The notes under the pieces were generated by a model, which ran no database searches, was not told where the DNA came from, and saw nothing but the letters and a program-made list of their open reading frames with translations. Below, piece by piece: positions 17,101-23,660 of a DNA stretch of 38,506 nt. Source of the DNA: Acutalibacter sp. (GTDB lineage: Bacteria; Bacillota; Clostridia; Oscillospirales; Acutalibacteraceae); assembly GCA_022511515.1 (NCBI GenBank), contig JAFLRP010000155.1:1-38506 (forward strand), written 5' to 3'. Position numbers and translations under genes: made by a program. Each line of letters begins with the position of its first letter. Positions within the stretch are counted from its first letter, which is position 1.

Positions 17101-17179
17101 GCTTTCCGCCTTTGTCCTGTTCGCCTTCGAGCTGTTCTGGCTTCTGGTGATCATGGTACTGCCGAAGCTGAGGAAATAG
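14108..17179 (+). CDS. Degenerate P1B-type ATPase-like membrane protein with long disordered N-terminus
   Basis: A 1023-residue protein in two halves. Residues 1-470 are cytosolic, Glu/Gln/Pro-rich low complexity with a Lys/Arg cluster (about 98-120) and a charged helical stretch. Residues 476-1023 follow the plan of a P1B ATPase: membrane segments near 478-498, 506-527, 545-563, 573-593, 667-687, 692-715, 970-995 and 1000-1020, with a cytosolic block between the last two pairs. The catalytic marks are missing. The DKTGT site is replaced by D747AEEIF, the CPC metal site by VSNMLSVNLP, the HP motif is absent, TGD is TTD (about 899-901), and GDGxND is not found. Phrases such as VDGQKIYIGDRTLM still match the ATP-binding domain. 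I infer a pseudo-ATPase acting as scaffold or sensor. It is probably co-transcribed with rlmB. Confidence 0.8.
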   Translation: MAEKKEFTLEDILEEQRNLRDQDMPPEGAPEEQIVPAEPVEEPIDAPAEEPSEEMENISSGGVSSDTADLNAFATGNIQIVPEMRNAGREPAREKASEEPAGKKKKKKRGLFGRKKKMPDFDETEDMYYGLQLKPIDEYRKGFDPATGEFTLGQDGYKALFDDSKKAIDDEVEENFQRLQKERRRRVAEAVQNAGVDESEIADEFGVVAPMPVTAFAADPYAKQHGIEVEGSDLSQEEIPDIQKAMMETSVDQTMEIKLNVLNDTIELQRVKDMPAVSEESINKILESIESEAKQEKQASPEGQAVPEEIFQEEPVSEEQVPQQEQAASQGHLPAEEKTVEFSMQQAEQGAEQPGAARQDAPAGENVITGRPLGEIPQIASIYEYRSRSIPTHVINVDVLQSALLSESESLIQAAEEEELRHAPRRRVRNKKLEERQEEEQEQQYRDSGESIDDYTGPEDAKSISHELRSDMRELTMRMTITGVCTVLLALVNLIFGGAAGEASSMTIVYVVLTVVFLLVAIGVCYRTVMNGLKALFGFHANSDSAAAVAAVTVFIQTVASIFFRSELAEGKLHLYAVVLSAILFVNAAGKLTMIRRIHSNFRFITSKEQKYAVRAYDDYNTSLKMTKDSVAEKPLIAYQCKAGFLKRFLELSYNPDPSESASQLLAPIGLVSSLVVCIACLLITRNVPTALSTLAAASCACVAVSNMLSVNLPISRLCKTARRAGAMVVGYEAVEQLGNVNAVLVDAEEIFPRGTVVLGGIKTFGNRAGAETAIMAASALMKEIGGPLSGVFDQVISENEDALPEVEDFTYEENGGIIGQVDGQKIYIGDRTLMIRHQIEVPPREEETQYLSGNKVIVYIAVEETISAMLVLTYAADRRRKTELQRLEESGISILIRTTDPNVTSQMVSKLFGVDANSVSILDGEIGDTAQKLLGERIRRADAVVATKGRVESMMSVISACVEEKRTAGLVVAIQNIAVVLGFVLVAFMACFGAIRQLSAFVLFAFELFWLLVIMVLPKLRK

Positions 17180-17195
17180 GTTTTTCGACAGACCA

Positions 17196-17228
17196 AGGGA
17201 CACTTCCTGAGAAGCGTCCCTCTTTTTT
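17196..17228 (+). terminator. Terminator after the pseudo-ATPase gene
   Basis: AGGGAC (17196-17201) and GTCCCT (17216-17221) enclose an inner CTTC/GAAG pairing; followed by CTTTTTT. Confidence 0.88.
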
Positions 17229-17290
17229 GTTCTTTTCCCCGTGGGTTACCCAGAGGGATAGAATCATTATTGATAAATGGAGAGTTTGTA

Positions 17291-18172
17291 ATGAACGGGC
17301 TGAAAAAATCCCTTGCCGAGCTGAAATGGCAAAATTTCCTTTTTTTGTTTGCGGCGGGAAGCATCAACGCCTTCGGCGTTACGGTGTTCCTGGCGCCGGT
17401 CAATTTGTATGACAGCGGCATCTCGGGCACGTCGATCCTGTTTTCCCAGCTCACCCCCGAGTATATGACCTTGTCCCTGTTCCTTTTGCTCTTGAACATT
17501 CCCCTGTTCTTGTTTGGATTCAAGAAACAGGGCGTGACCTTTACTGTCTACTCCATTTTCACCGTTGCTGTCTACTCCATCGTGGCCTGGCTGATCACCG
17601 ATGTGCTTCCCGTCGACGTGAGCATTGCCTCGCCCCTTGCGGGGGAAGACCTGCTGCTGTGTGCTCTGTTCGGCGGGGTGATCTCCGGCGTAGGCAGCGG
17701 TATGACCATTCGATACGGTGGGGCTATTGACGGCATTGAAGTCATGGCGGTCATCTTTGCGAGAAAGCTGAATCTCACCGTGGGCACTTTTATGATGATC
17801 TACAACGTGCTTTTATATATCGTGTGCGGTATCGCCATTCAAAGCTGGATTTTGCCGCTCTATTCCATCGTCACTTATGCCGCAGGGCTGAAAACCGTGG
17901 ATTTTGTGGTGGAGGGCTTTGACCGCTCCAAGGAAGTCCTCATTGTCACCGGGAAGCCGGAGGAGATCAGCGCGGCCTTGATGGAAGCCTTTGAATGCGG
18001 AACCACAAAGATTGCGGCCCAAGGCGGCTATTCCAATGCCGAGAAAACCATCATCTATTTTGTGGTCAACAGATTTCAGATTTCCCGCATGCGCCAGATC
18101 ATCCACGCCATCGACCCCCGTGCCTTTGTGACCATCAGCGAGGTGGCGGACGTGTTTAAGGCAAACGACTAA
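17291..18172 (+). CDS. YitT family membrane protein with C-terminal DUF2179 domain
   Basis: A 293-residue protein. Five to six membrane segments fill residues 15-190 (for example FLFLFAAGSINAFGVTVFL, the conserved GVGSGMTIRYGGAIDGIEVMA and VGTFMMIYNVLLYIV). They are followed by a soluble domain (about 205-293) with VLIVTGKPEEISAALME, GTTKIAAQGGYSNAEKTIIY and ISRMRQIIHAIDPRAFVTISEV, matching DUF2179. ATG 17291 is chosen with GGAGAG spaced 6 bp. YitT proteins are common in Firmicutes, often in several copies; the transported substrate is not established. It is a single-gene unit between two terminators. Confidence 0.92.
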   Translation: MNGLKKSLAELKWQNFLFLFAAGSINAFGVTVFLAPVNLYDSGISGTSILFSQLTPEYMTLSLFLLLLNIPLFLFGFKKQGVTFTVYSIFTVAVYSIVAWLITDVLPVDVSIASPLAGEDLLLCALFGGVISGVGSGMTIRYGGAIDGIEVMAVIFARKLNLTVGTFMMIYNVLLYIVCGIAIQSWILPLYSIVTYAAGLKTVDFVVEGFDRSKEVLIVTGKPEEISAALMEAFECGTTKIAAQGGYSNAEKTIIYFVVNRFQISRMRQIIHAIDPRAFVTISEVADVFKAND

Positions 18173-18196
18173 ATTTTGCATTTCTCGATAAAGAAG

Positions 18197-18223
18197 CCGT
18201 CTGCGAAAGCAGACGGTCTTTTT
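18197..18223 (+). terminator. Terminator after the YitT gene (GAAA tetraloop)
   Basis: CCGTCTGC (18197-18204), GAAA loop, GCAGACGG (18209-18216), then TCTTTTT. Confidence 0.92.
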
Positions 18224-18248
18224 GCGCTAGATATCGATAAACTGGGAC

Positions 18249-18686
18249 TTACATCATTCTCGCCTTTATAGCGGCACATATTTCAGAAGGATTTCCTGAT
18301 GCGCCATCGAATTGATAATCATAGATTTCATTATCAAACATACCATGTTTACGTACAAGCATCTGCTGAACCGGTACCGGCAAATTGCCATGCATTCGCG
18401 CCTTAAAGCGATTCTTTATGGTATCAATATCCGCTCTGACCAGTATTCTAACAGCGCCATCGGGAAGCAAGCTGATATGTTCTTTTTCAGAAATGACATA
18501 AATCACATTTTCACCCGCTATAGCGTTATTTAGTTTTGCCTTGAACAGTGATACTGCTTCACTCTCAGACTTAGCCATTCTGAGATAATCTTTGCCTGTA
18601 ATTATCTCTGCCCCGATTATCTTTTTTATTTCGACGGCAAGCGTGGATTTTCCGCTGCAATTCTCTCCAATAATACCAATCACCAT
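18249..18686 (-). CDS. Small P-loop NTPase / nucleotide-kinase-like protein
   Basis: A 145-residue protein with a Walker A motif GENCSGKST at residues 7-15 and the length and layout of a small kinase. IIGAEIITGKDYLRM suits a substrate-binding segment, VRILVRADIDTIKNRFKARM suits the adenylate-kinase-like region that carries the lid arginines, and a C-terminal helix closes the fold. The substrate is unknown. The coding DNA is clearly more AT-rich than its neighbours and the gene faces against them, which suggests acquisition by transfer. It ends 26 bp from the YitT terminator, which may also serve its transcript weakly on the minus strand. Confidence 0.7.
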   Translation of the reverse strand: MVIGIIGENCSGKSTLAVEIKKIIGAEIITGKDYLRMAKSESEAVSLFKAKLNNAIAGENVIYVISEKEHISLLPDGAVRILVRADIDTIKNRFKARMHGNLPVPVQQMLVRKHGMFDNEIYDYQFDGASGNPSEICAAIKARMM

Positions 18687-18878
18687 ATTTGTTTTCAGTC
18701 CTTTCTTCTAAGTTCCGATTTACCGCCCCTTATCCTACCATATCAAGGTGCGAAAAGCAATAAATCAGGGCCCGTTCACGGGCCTGCACAGGACAAAAAG
18801 ACTGGTACATTTTTGTATACCCTGCCCAAAAACAAAAAAACTTTACAAAAAAAATCATATATTTTCTGAAATTTCCCA

Positions 18879-18907
18879 TTGTGTTTCCCCGGCTTCTGTT
18901 GTATTAT
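18879..18907 (+). promoter_or_regulatory. Promoter of the EF-G-like gene
   Basis: TTGTGT (18879-18884), 17-bp spacer, TATTAT (18902-18907). This leaves a 5' leader of roughly 90 nt before the ATG at 19004; the leader contains short GC-rich inverted segments but no recognised motif. Confidence 0.65.
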
Positions 18908-19003
18908 TATAGATACCTAATGTGTGAAGTCGTGTAAAACGGGGAAAAATCCGGCGTGCCGCGTCGGCTGCGGTATTTATACGAGTTCGGAAGGAGAATA
19001 GAG

Positions 19004-21073
19004 ATGAACCAATATCAAGCAAAAAACATTATCAATCTGGCGGTGGCCGGACACAGCGGGTCGGGAAAAACCTCTCTGGCAGAGGCTATGCTGTACCTCA
19101 GCGGTGCTCTGGACCGCCGGGGCAAGGTGAGCGACGGCAACACCGTCTGCGACTACGATCCCGAAGAAATTCGCCGGAAAGCGTCCATTTCTGCGGCGGT
19201 TGCGCCGTTGGAGTGGAAGGGAAAGAAAATCAATTTGCTGGACGCCCCCGGTCTGTTCGATTTTGAGGGCGGTTTGTATGAGGCCATGCGCGCCGCCGAC
19301 ACGGTGCTGGTGGTCATTTCCGGCAAGGACGGCCCCTCCGTGGGCACAGAAAAGGCCGTGGAAGCCGCCGACAAGCGGGGACTGGCGAAAATCTTCTTCG
19401 TCAACGGTCTGTCCGACGAAAGCGCCCGGTTCTACCACGTGTTTGAGGAGCTGAAGGCCCAGTTCGGGCCCTCTGTCTGCCCGGTGGTGGTCCCCTATAT
19501 TCAGGACGGACAGGCGGACATCTACATCAACCTGCTGGAGTACAAGGCATACGACTATTCCGGCGGCAAGCCCGTGGCCGTGCCCCTGCCCGATCTGGGC
19601 GAACGTCTGGAGGGCCTGCGGACGGCCATTTACGAGGCCGTGGCGGAGACCGATGACGCGTTGTTTGAAAAATACTTTGCCGGCGAAGAATTCACACCGG
19701 AAGAGGTCATCGTGGGCGTCAGCAAGGGCGTGAAGGCCGGCACCATCACTCCCGTGTTCTGCGGAGACGCCATGCTCATGCGGGGCATGGAGCAGTTTAT
19801 GGACGGCCTCACCTGGCTGGCCCCCTCTGCCGAGGAAAAGGCGGCTGAGTTGGGCACCGACGTGGACGGCAACCCGGTAGAGCTGCCGGTGAACGAGGAC
19901 GCCGCCGCCGTGGCGCTGGTGTTCAAAACCGTGGCAGACCCCTTTATCGGTAAGCTTTCCTATTTGAAGGTCATTTCCGGCAAAATCTCCACCGAGACCG
20001 CCCTTGTCAACATGCGCACCGGCAATGCCGAGCGCGTGGGTAAGACGGTGATGATGGTGGGCAAGAAGCAGGAAGACGTGAAGTACATCGGCGCAGGCGA
20101 TATCGGCGCTGTGCCCAAGTTTGCCGCCGTCAATACCGGCGACACCCTGTGCTCTCCCAATCGGAAGGTCACGCTGGAAGGCGTAGAGTATCCCACCCCT
20201 GCTCTGTCCATGGCTATCGTTCCCAAGAATAAGGGCGAAGAAGATAAGGTCGCTCAGGGTATGCAGCGGCTTTCCGAGGAAGACCCCACCCTGCAGTTCT
20301 CCAACAATGTGGAGACCCACGAGCTGGTGATCAGCGGCTTGGGCGAGCAGCATCTGGACGTTGCCGTCACCAAGCTGAAGAGCAAGTTCGGCGTGGACGT
20401 CACCCTGAAAGACCCCAAGGTTCCCTACCGTGAGACCATCCGCAAGATGGTGCAGGTACAGGGCCGCCACAAGAAGCAGACCGGCGGCCACGGACAGTTC
20501 GGCGACGTGTGGATCGAGTTCTCCCCCTGCGACAGCGAGGGTCTGGAATTCAGCGAGCGCGTGGTGGGCGGTTCCGTGCCCAAGGGATTCTTCCCCGCCG
20601 TGGAAAAGGGCCTGAGAGAATGTATCCTGAAAGGCCCGCTGGCCGGATATCCCGTGGTGGGTCTGTCCGCCGTGCTGTACGACGGTTCCTATCACCCTGT
20701 GGATTCCTCCGAAATGGCCTTTAAGACCGCCGCCTCCATCGCCTACCGCGACGGTATGCCCAAGGCAAATCCCGTGCTCTTGGAGCCCATCGGCCACCTC
20801 CGCGCCACCGTGCCGGACGGCAACATGGGCGACGTGATGGGCGAAGTCAACAAGCGCCGGGGCCGTGTGCTGGGTATGGAGTCCGCCGGCAATGGCCGTC
20901 AGGTGGTGGAAGCGGAAGTCCCCATGGCGGAAATGCACGATTTCTGCACCTTCCTGCGGCAGTGCACCCAGGGCAGAGGCAATTTCACCTTTGAGTTTGA
21001 GCGTTACGAGGAAGCCCCCGGCAACGTGTCCCAGAAGGTCATCGAGCAGGCCAAGGCCGAGGCGGCTGAATAA
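19004..21073 (+). CDS. EF-G-like translational GTPase (EF-G2 type)
   Basis: A 689-residue protein, the length of EF-G, with five-domain organisation and EF-G domain III-V phrases (NVETHELVISGLGEQHLDV, GGHGQFGDVWIEFSP, VGGSVPKGFFPAVEKGL, EVNKRRGRVLGMES). ATG 19004 has AAGGAG spaced 7 bp; the longer frame upstream has no site. G1 is GHSGSGKTS (residues 16-24), as in EF-G2-type paralogues. G3 reads DAPGLFDF (80-87), where canonical EF-G has DTPGHVDF, so the catalytic His is Leu. G4 reads VNGLSDE (N134) instead of NKMD. These changes predict weak or altered GTP hydrolysis and base specificity. It is transcribed alone between its promoter and a terminator. It could act in ribosome recycling or as a regulatory ribosome binder; the canonical fusA must be elsewhere. 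Confidence 0.9.
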   Translation: MNQYQAKNIINLAVAGHSGSGKTSLAEAMLYLSGALDRRGKVSDGNTVCDYDPEEIRRKASISAAVAPLEWKGKKINLLDAPGLFDFEGGLYEAMRAADTVLVVISGKDGPSVGTEKAVEAADKRGLAKIFFVNGLSDESARFYHVFEELKAQFGPSVCPVVVPYIQDGQADIYINLLEYKAYDYSGGKPVAVPLPDLGERLEGLRTAIYEAVAETDDALFEKYFAGEEFTPEEVIVGVSKGVKAGTITPVFCGDAMLMRGMEQFMDGLTWLAPSAEEKAAELGTDVDGNPVELPVNEDAAAVALVFKTVADPFIGKLSYLKVISGKISTETALVNMRTGNAERVGKTVMMVGKKQEDVKYIGAGDIGAVPKFAAVNTGDTLCSPNRKVTLEGVEYPTPALSMAIVPKNKGEEDKVAQGMQRLSEEDPTLQFSNNVETHELVISGLGEQHLDVAVTKLKSKFGVDVTLKDPKVPYRETIRKMVQVQGRHKKQTGGHGQFGDVWIEFSPCDSEGLEFSERVVGGSVPKGFFPAVEKGLRECILKGPLAGYPVVGLSAVLYDGSYHPVDSSEMAFKTAASIAYRDGMPKANPVLLEPIGHLRATVPDGNMGDVMGEVNKRRGRVLGMESAGNGRQVVEAEVPMAEMHDFCTFLRQCTQGRGNFTFEFERYEEAPGNVSQKVIEQAKAEAAE

Positions 21074-21086
21074 ATTTTTGTAAAAA

Positions 21087-21122
21087 ACAGGGCTGTGGGG
21101 GTTCCCGGCAGCCCTGTCTTTT
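21087..21122 (+). terminator. Terminator after the EF-G-like gene
   Basis: ACAGGGCTG (21087-21095) and CAGCCCTGT (21109-21117) with a GGGG/CCCG-containing loop, then CTTTT. Confidence 0.9.
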
Positions 21123-21195
21123 CAAATTTTTGATTGCGCAAAACGGGTAACCCACTGGTTCAATATATTTCAGTGAAAGGATTGATGGGTTTATC

Positions 21196-21792
21196 ATGTG
21201 GAATCGTGAAATGAAATACCCTAAAGTCCTTCTCGCTGTGCTCTTCGTATTACTGATCATAAGCGTCTCCGTACAATATGAAATTACCCAAAACCAAATC
21301 TATACTTCCTATCAAGGCTTCGCGGTTAATTCCCATGGGAATTTGTATTTGGGTGTGAATTCAAAAATTATCGCGGTCGATCCCAATGGCCTTGAGCGGT
21401 ATTCCTTTAGCACGATAACAAACCGGGGCTATTCGTTTACGATCAATGAAGAGGATCAGATTTTGCTCCGCTCCAGTGGGTGTTTGTACACAATGGACCT
21501 AAATGGAAATGTGTTAAAAGAGGACGATAACGAAACGGCTGATCTCATTCTGCCGCTAAACAAATCCACACGCTCCTTTCGGGATTCTGAAGGGCGCATT
21601 TACCAGATGAGCAACAGATTCTTTCGTAAGGAAATATACAAATATGACCGTGGAGAAGCTTCTTTATTCTATCAAATGCCATTGCTAAACTATGTGGCGA
21701 AGCTGGTATCAGAGGGTCTCTCCCTTTGTTTTGTCATTCTGATCCCTACTACTGTATGGAAAACTTGGAAACTAAATAGCAAGGAGCTCTGA
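21196..21792 (+). CDS. Hypothetical membrane-anchored protein with beta-propeller-like repeats
   Basis: A 198-residue protein not assigned to a family. It has an N-terminal membrane segment (about residues 10-28), an exterior part with short WD/NHL-like phrases (GFAVNSHGNLYLGVNSKIIAVDP, FTINEEDQILLRSSGCLYTMDLNGNVL, RDSEGRIYQMSNRFFRKEIYKYD), and a C-terminal membrane segment (about 172-188). Three such units are too few for a full propeller, so it may be a fragment or may oligomerise. The coding DNA is AT-rich relative to its flanks, and the ribosome site (AAAGGA, 21176-21181) is distant from the ATG, so the exact start is uncertain. It lies between an EF-G-like gene and an esterase with which it may be co-transcribed. 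Confidence 0.65.
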   Translation: MWNREMKYPKVLLAVLFVLLIISVSVQYEITQNQIYTSYQGFAVNSHGNLYLGVNSKIIAVDPNGLERYSFSTITNRGYSFTINEEDQILLRSSGCLYTMDLNGNVLKEDDNETADLILPLNKSTRSFRDSEGRIYQMSNRFFRKEIYKYDRGEASLFYQMPLLNYVAKLVSEGLSLCFVILIPTTVWKTWKLNSKEL

Positions 21793-21820
21793 AATAAAAA
21801 AGCAAAAAGGAGAAAAAAGT

Positions 21821-22585
21821 ATGGCCAAGTTAAAGATTGATTTACATTTGAACAGTTTACAGCGGCAGGGCAGCTTTGAAATGATTCTGCCCAACGATAT
21901 GCCTAATGAGAGCGGCCGCCCGCTGAAAACCGTGTTCCACCTTCACGGTTATACCGGCAAGGCGGAAAGCTGGGTGCCGGAGGAATTGGTCGCGAAATAC
22001 AACATTGCCGTGGTCAGCCCCAACGGGGAAAATTCCTTCTATTTGAACGGTCTTTCTTCGGGCCACAATTTCGCTTCGCTGGTGGGCGAGGAATTGGTGG
22101 ACTACGTGCGAAAGACTTTCGGCATCGCCCAGCGCCCGGAGGACACCTACATCATGGGCATTTCCATGGGCGGTTTCGGCGCGCTGCGCACCGCGCTGGC
22201 CTATCCCGAGGTGTTCGGCAAAGCGGCGGGCATGTCTGCGGCGCTGATCGTCCACGACATCGCCCACATGAAGGAGGGGGACAGCAACCCCATGGCGAAT
22301 TACGCCTACTATCGGGAATGCTTCGGCGACTTGGAAACGGTGGAAGAAAGCCGAAATAACCCGGAAACCTTAGTAAAAGAGCTGAAAGCCGCCGGAAAGA
22401 AGCTGCCGGAAATCTATATGTGCTGCGGCACAGAGGATTTCCTCATCGAGAATAACCGGGCGTTCCACCGTTTCCTGCAGGAGCAGGACGTGCCTCATCA
22501 GTATTTTGAAAGCCCCGGCATTCACGACGGCAAATTCTGGACGGAATACGCGCCCAAGGTCATCGAGTGGATGTTTGGGGAGTAA
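21821..22585 (+). CDS. Alpha/beta-hydrolase esterase
   Basis: A 254-residue soluble serine hydrolase of the esterase-D / acetyl-xylan-esterase type. The nucleophile Ser is in GISMGGFGALRTAL, the acid Asp is in CGTEDFLIENN, and the His is in GIHDGKFWTEY; the oxyanion strand VFHLHGYTGKAESW lies near residue 40. No signal peptide is present, so it acts in the cytosol, possibly removing acyl groups from imported sugars or esters. AAAGGAG is spaced 9 bp from ATG 21821, and a strong terminator follows. The substrate cannot be read from the sequence. Confidence 0.9.
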   Translation: MAKLKIDLHLNSLQRQGSFEMILPNDMPNESGRPLKTVFHLHGYTGKAESWVPEELVAKYNIAVVSPNGENSFYLNGLSSGHNFASLVGEELVDYVRKTFGIAQRPEDTYIMGISMGGFGALRTALAYPEVFGKAAGMSAALIVHDIAHMKEGDSNPMANYAYYRECFGDLETVEESRNNPETLVKELKAAGKKLPEIYMCCGTEDFLIENNRAFHRFLQEQDVPHQYFESPGIHDGKFWTEYAPKVIEWMFGE

Positions 22586-22601
22586 TTTCCCCACAAAAAG
22601 C

Positions 22602-22638
22602 ACCGCCGGCCATCGCTTTTAGATGGCCGGCGGTTTTT
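22602..22638 (+). terminator. Terminator after the esterase gene
   Basis: A 13-bp perfect stem: ACCGCCGGCCATC (22602-22614), 7-nt loop, GATGGCCGGCGGT (22622-22634), then TTTT. Confidence 0.95.
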
Positions 22639-22684
22639 CTATAGGGCTCTACTTTGCTAAGTGGCGTAGAATCGCTTGCTGATT

Positions 22685-22778
22685 GGAGAAGCCCGGTGCT
22701 TTTGCGAAGCAAAAGAGAATCGTTTCACGATTCAGGGGTTCTCCCGGATGTCAGATGATCGCGGAGCGATCATCTGAC
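22685..22778. repeat. Structured dispersed repeat, copy 1 (outer stem with two inner hairpins, plus a third hairpin)
   Basis: The 60-bp core is 22685-22744. Its outer stem is GGAGAAGCCC (22685-22694) against GGGGTTCTCC (22735-22744), with one G-G mismatch. Inside are hairpin 1, CTTTTGC-GAA-GCAAAAG (22699-22715), and hairpin 2, GAATCG-TTTCA-CGATTC (22717-22733). Nine bases later hairpin 3 is a 13-bp perfect palindrome: GTCAGATGATCGC (22750-22762), loop GGA, GCGATCATCTGAC (22766-22778). Copy 2 lies at 31289-31390 in the opposite orientation; the cores are the same length and differ at 8 of 60 positions. Hairpin 3 overlaps the last codons and stop of the convergent PAQR gene. No T-tract follows, so it is not a standard terminator. 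Confidence 0.88.
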
Positions 22779-23459
22779 CATCTGGTACACGCAGATGGTA
22801 TGGAGCACGCTGCCCGCCAGCACGAACAGGTGAAACACCGAGTGGATATAAGGAATTTTCTTACCCATCCCATACAGAATCGCCCCAACGGTGTAGCACA
22901 GCCCGCCGGAGAGCAGACACCAGAATCCCACAGAGTTCAGGTTTTCCATGACGGGCTTCATAGCGATGACCACCACCCAGCCCATGGCAAGGTAGCAGAT
23001 CATGGAGACGATTTTGAATTTCTCCACGCTGACGGCGTTTAAGACCACACCCAGCACCGCCGCGCCCCAAACCACGCCGAAGAGGGACCAGCCCCACGCA
23101 CCTCCCAGACAGACCAGCGTCACGGGAGTGTACGTGCCGGCGATGAGCAGGAAAATGGTGCAGTGATCCAGCGAGCGGAACACCACCTTGGCCTTGTTCA
23201 GCCCCAAGGCGTGATAGATGGTGGAAACGGTGTAGAGCAAAATCATGGTGGCGCCGTAAATGGACACGGACACCACATTTTTCGGGGTCTTTTTGCAGAA
23301 AACCAGCAGTAAAACAAGGGCGGTCACGGCGAACAGCGCCGAAACCCCGTGGGACACGGAGGAAAATATCTCCTCCCCCAGCGAATATTTCGGCAGCCCC
23401 AAAAATCGCCGTTTTTCCAGACGTGCCGTCTTGCGAAGCGCCGCTTTTTCCGCAGACAT
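22770..23459 (-). CDS. PAQR / hemolysin III family membrane protein
   Basis: A 229-residue protein with seven membrane segments. Family marks are the N-terminal EEIFSSVSHGVSALFA, STIYHALG (His), SLDHCTIFLLIAGTYTPV and the C-terminal HSVFHLFVLAGSVLHTICVY. The Ser, Asp and the His residues of these motifs form the metal site seen in PAQR receptors and suggest a hydrolase-like activity on lipids; haemolysis itself is not a safe inference. ATG at 23459 is preferred because AAAGGAGGGG lies 5-6 bp upstream; earlier in-frame codons lack a site. The stop codon lies within the 13-bp palindrome of a dispersed repeat. It is transcribed divergently from the acyltransferase gene. Confidence 0.92.
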   Translation of the reverse strand: MSAEKAALRKTARLEKRRFLGLPKYSLGEEIFSSVSHGVSALFAVTALVLLLVFCKKTPKNVVSVSIYGATMILLYTVSTIYHALGLNKAKVVFRSLDHCTIFLLIAGTYTPVTLVCLGGAWGWSLFGVVWGAAVLGVVLNAVSVEKFKIVSMICYLAMGWVVVIAMKPVMENLNSVGFWCLLSGGLCYTVGAILYGMGKKIPYIHSVFHLFVLAGSVLHTICVYQMVR

Positions 23460-23494
23460 GGCAACCCCTCCTTTTAGCTCTGTCATTTAGTGAT

Positions 23495-23523
23495 AGTATA
23501 CCGCAGTTGAAGAAAAAAAACAA
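23495..23523 (-). promoter_or_regulatory. Promoter of the PAQR gene
   Basis: On the minus strand TTGTTT (23523-23518), 17-bp spacer, TATACT (23500-23495). The start codon follows 35 bp after the -10. Confidence 0.65.
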
Positions 23524-23620
23524 GGCGAACAATTTGCGTGTTCAGGGCGTGGGAAAGGGACTGATATCGGAAAACGGGATATTTTGCAAAATGAAGTGAG
23601 TGTTATTTGCCCTTCGATTG

Positions 23621-23626
23621 TATAAT
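23621..23626 (+). promoter_or_regulatory. Candidate -10 box of the acyltransferase gene
   Basis: A consensus TATAAT, 34 bp upstream of the start. No good -35 is present, so the promoter may need an activator or be weak. Confidence 0.4.
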
Positions 23627-23660
23627 TGGCGACCAAAGAAAACGTCAAAGGGGGGCAAAT

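Noticed and set aside
18977-20938. 653-residue minus-strand frame opposite the EF-G-like gene
   Set aside because: His/Gly-rich shadow frame of a GC-rich gene with no family features.
22640-22750. tRNA-like cloverleaf at the structured repeat
   Set aside because: The multi-branched fold lacks T-loop (GTTCRA), anticodon arm and acceptor features of tRNA.
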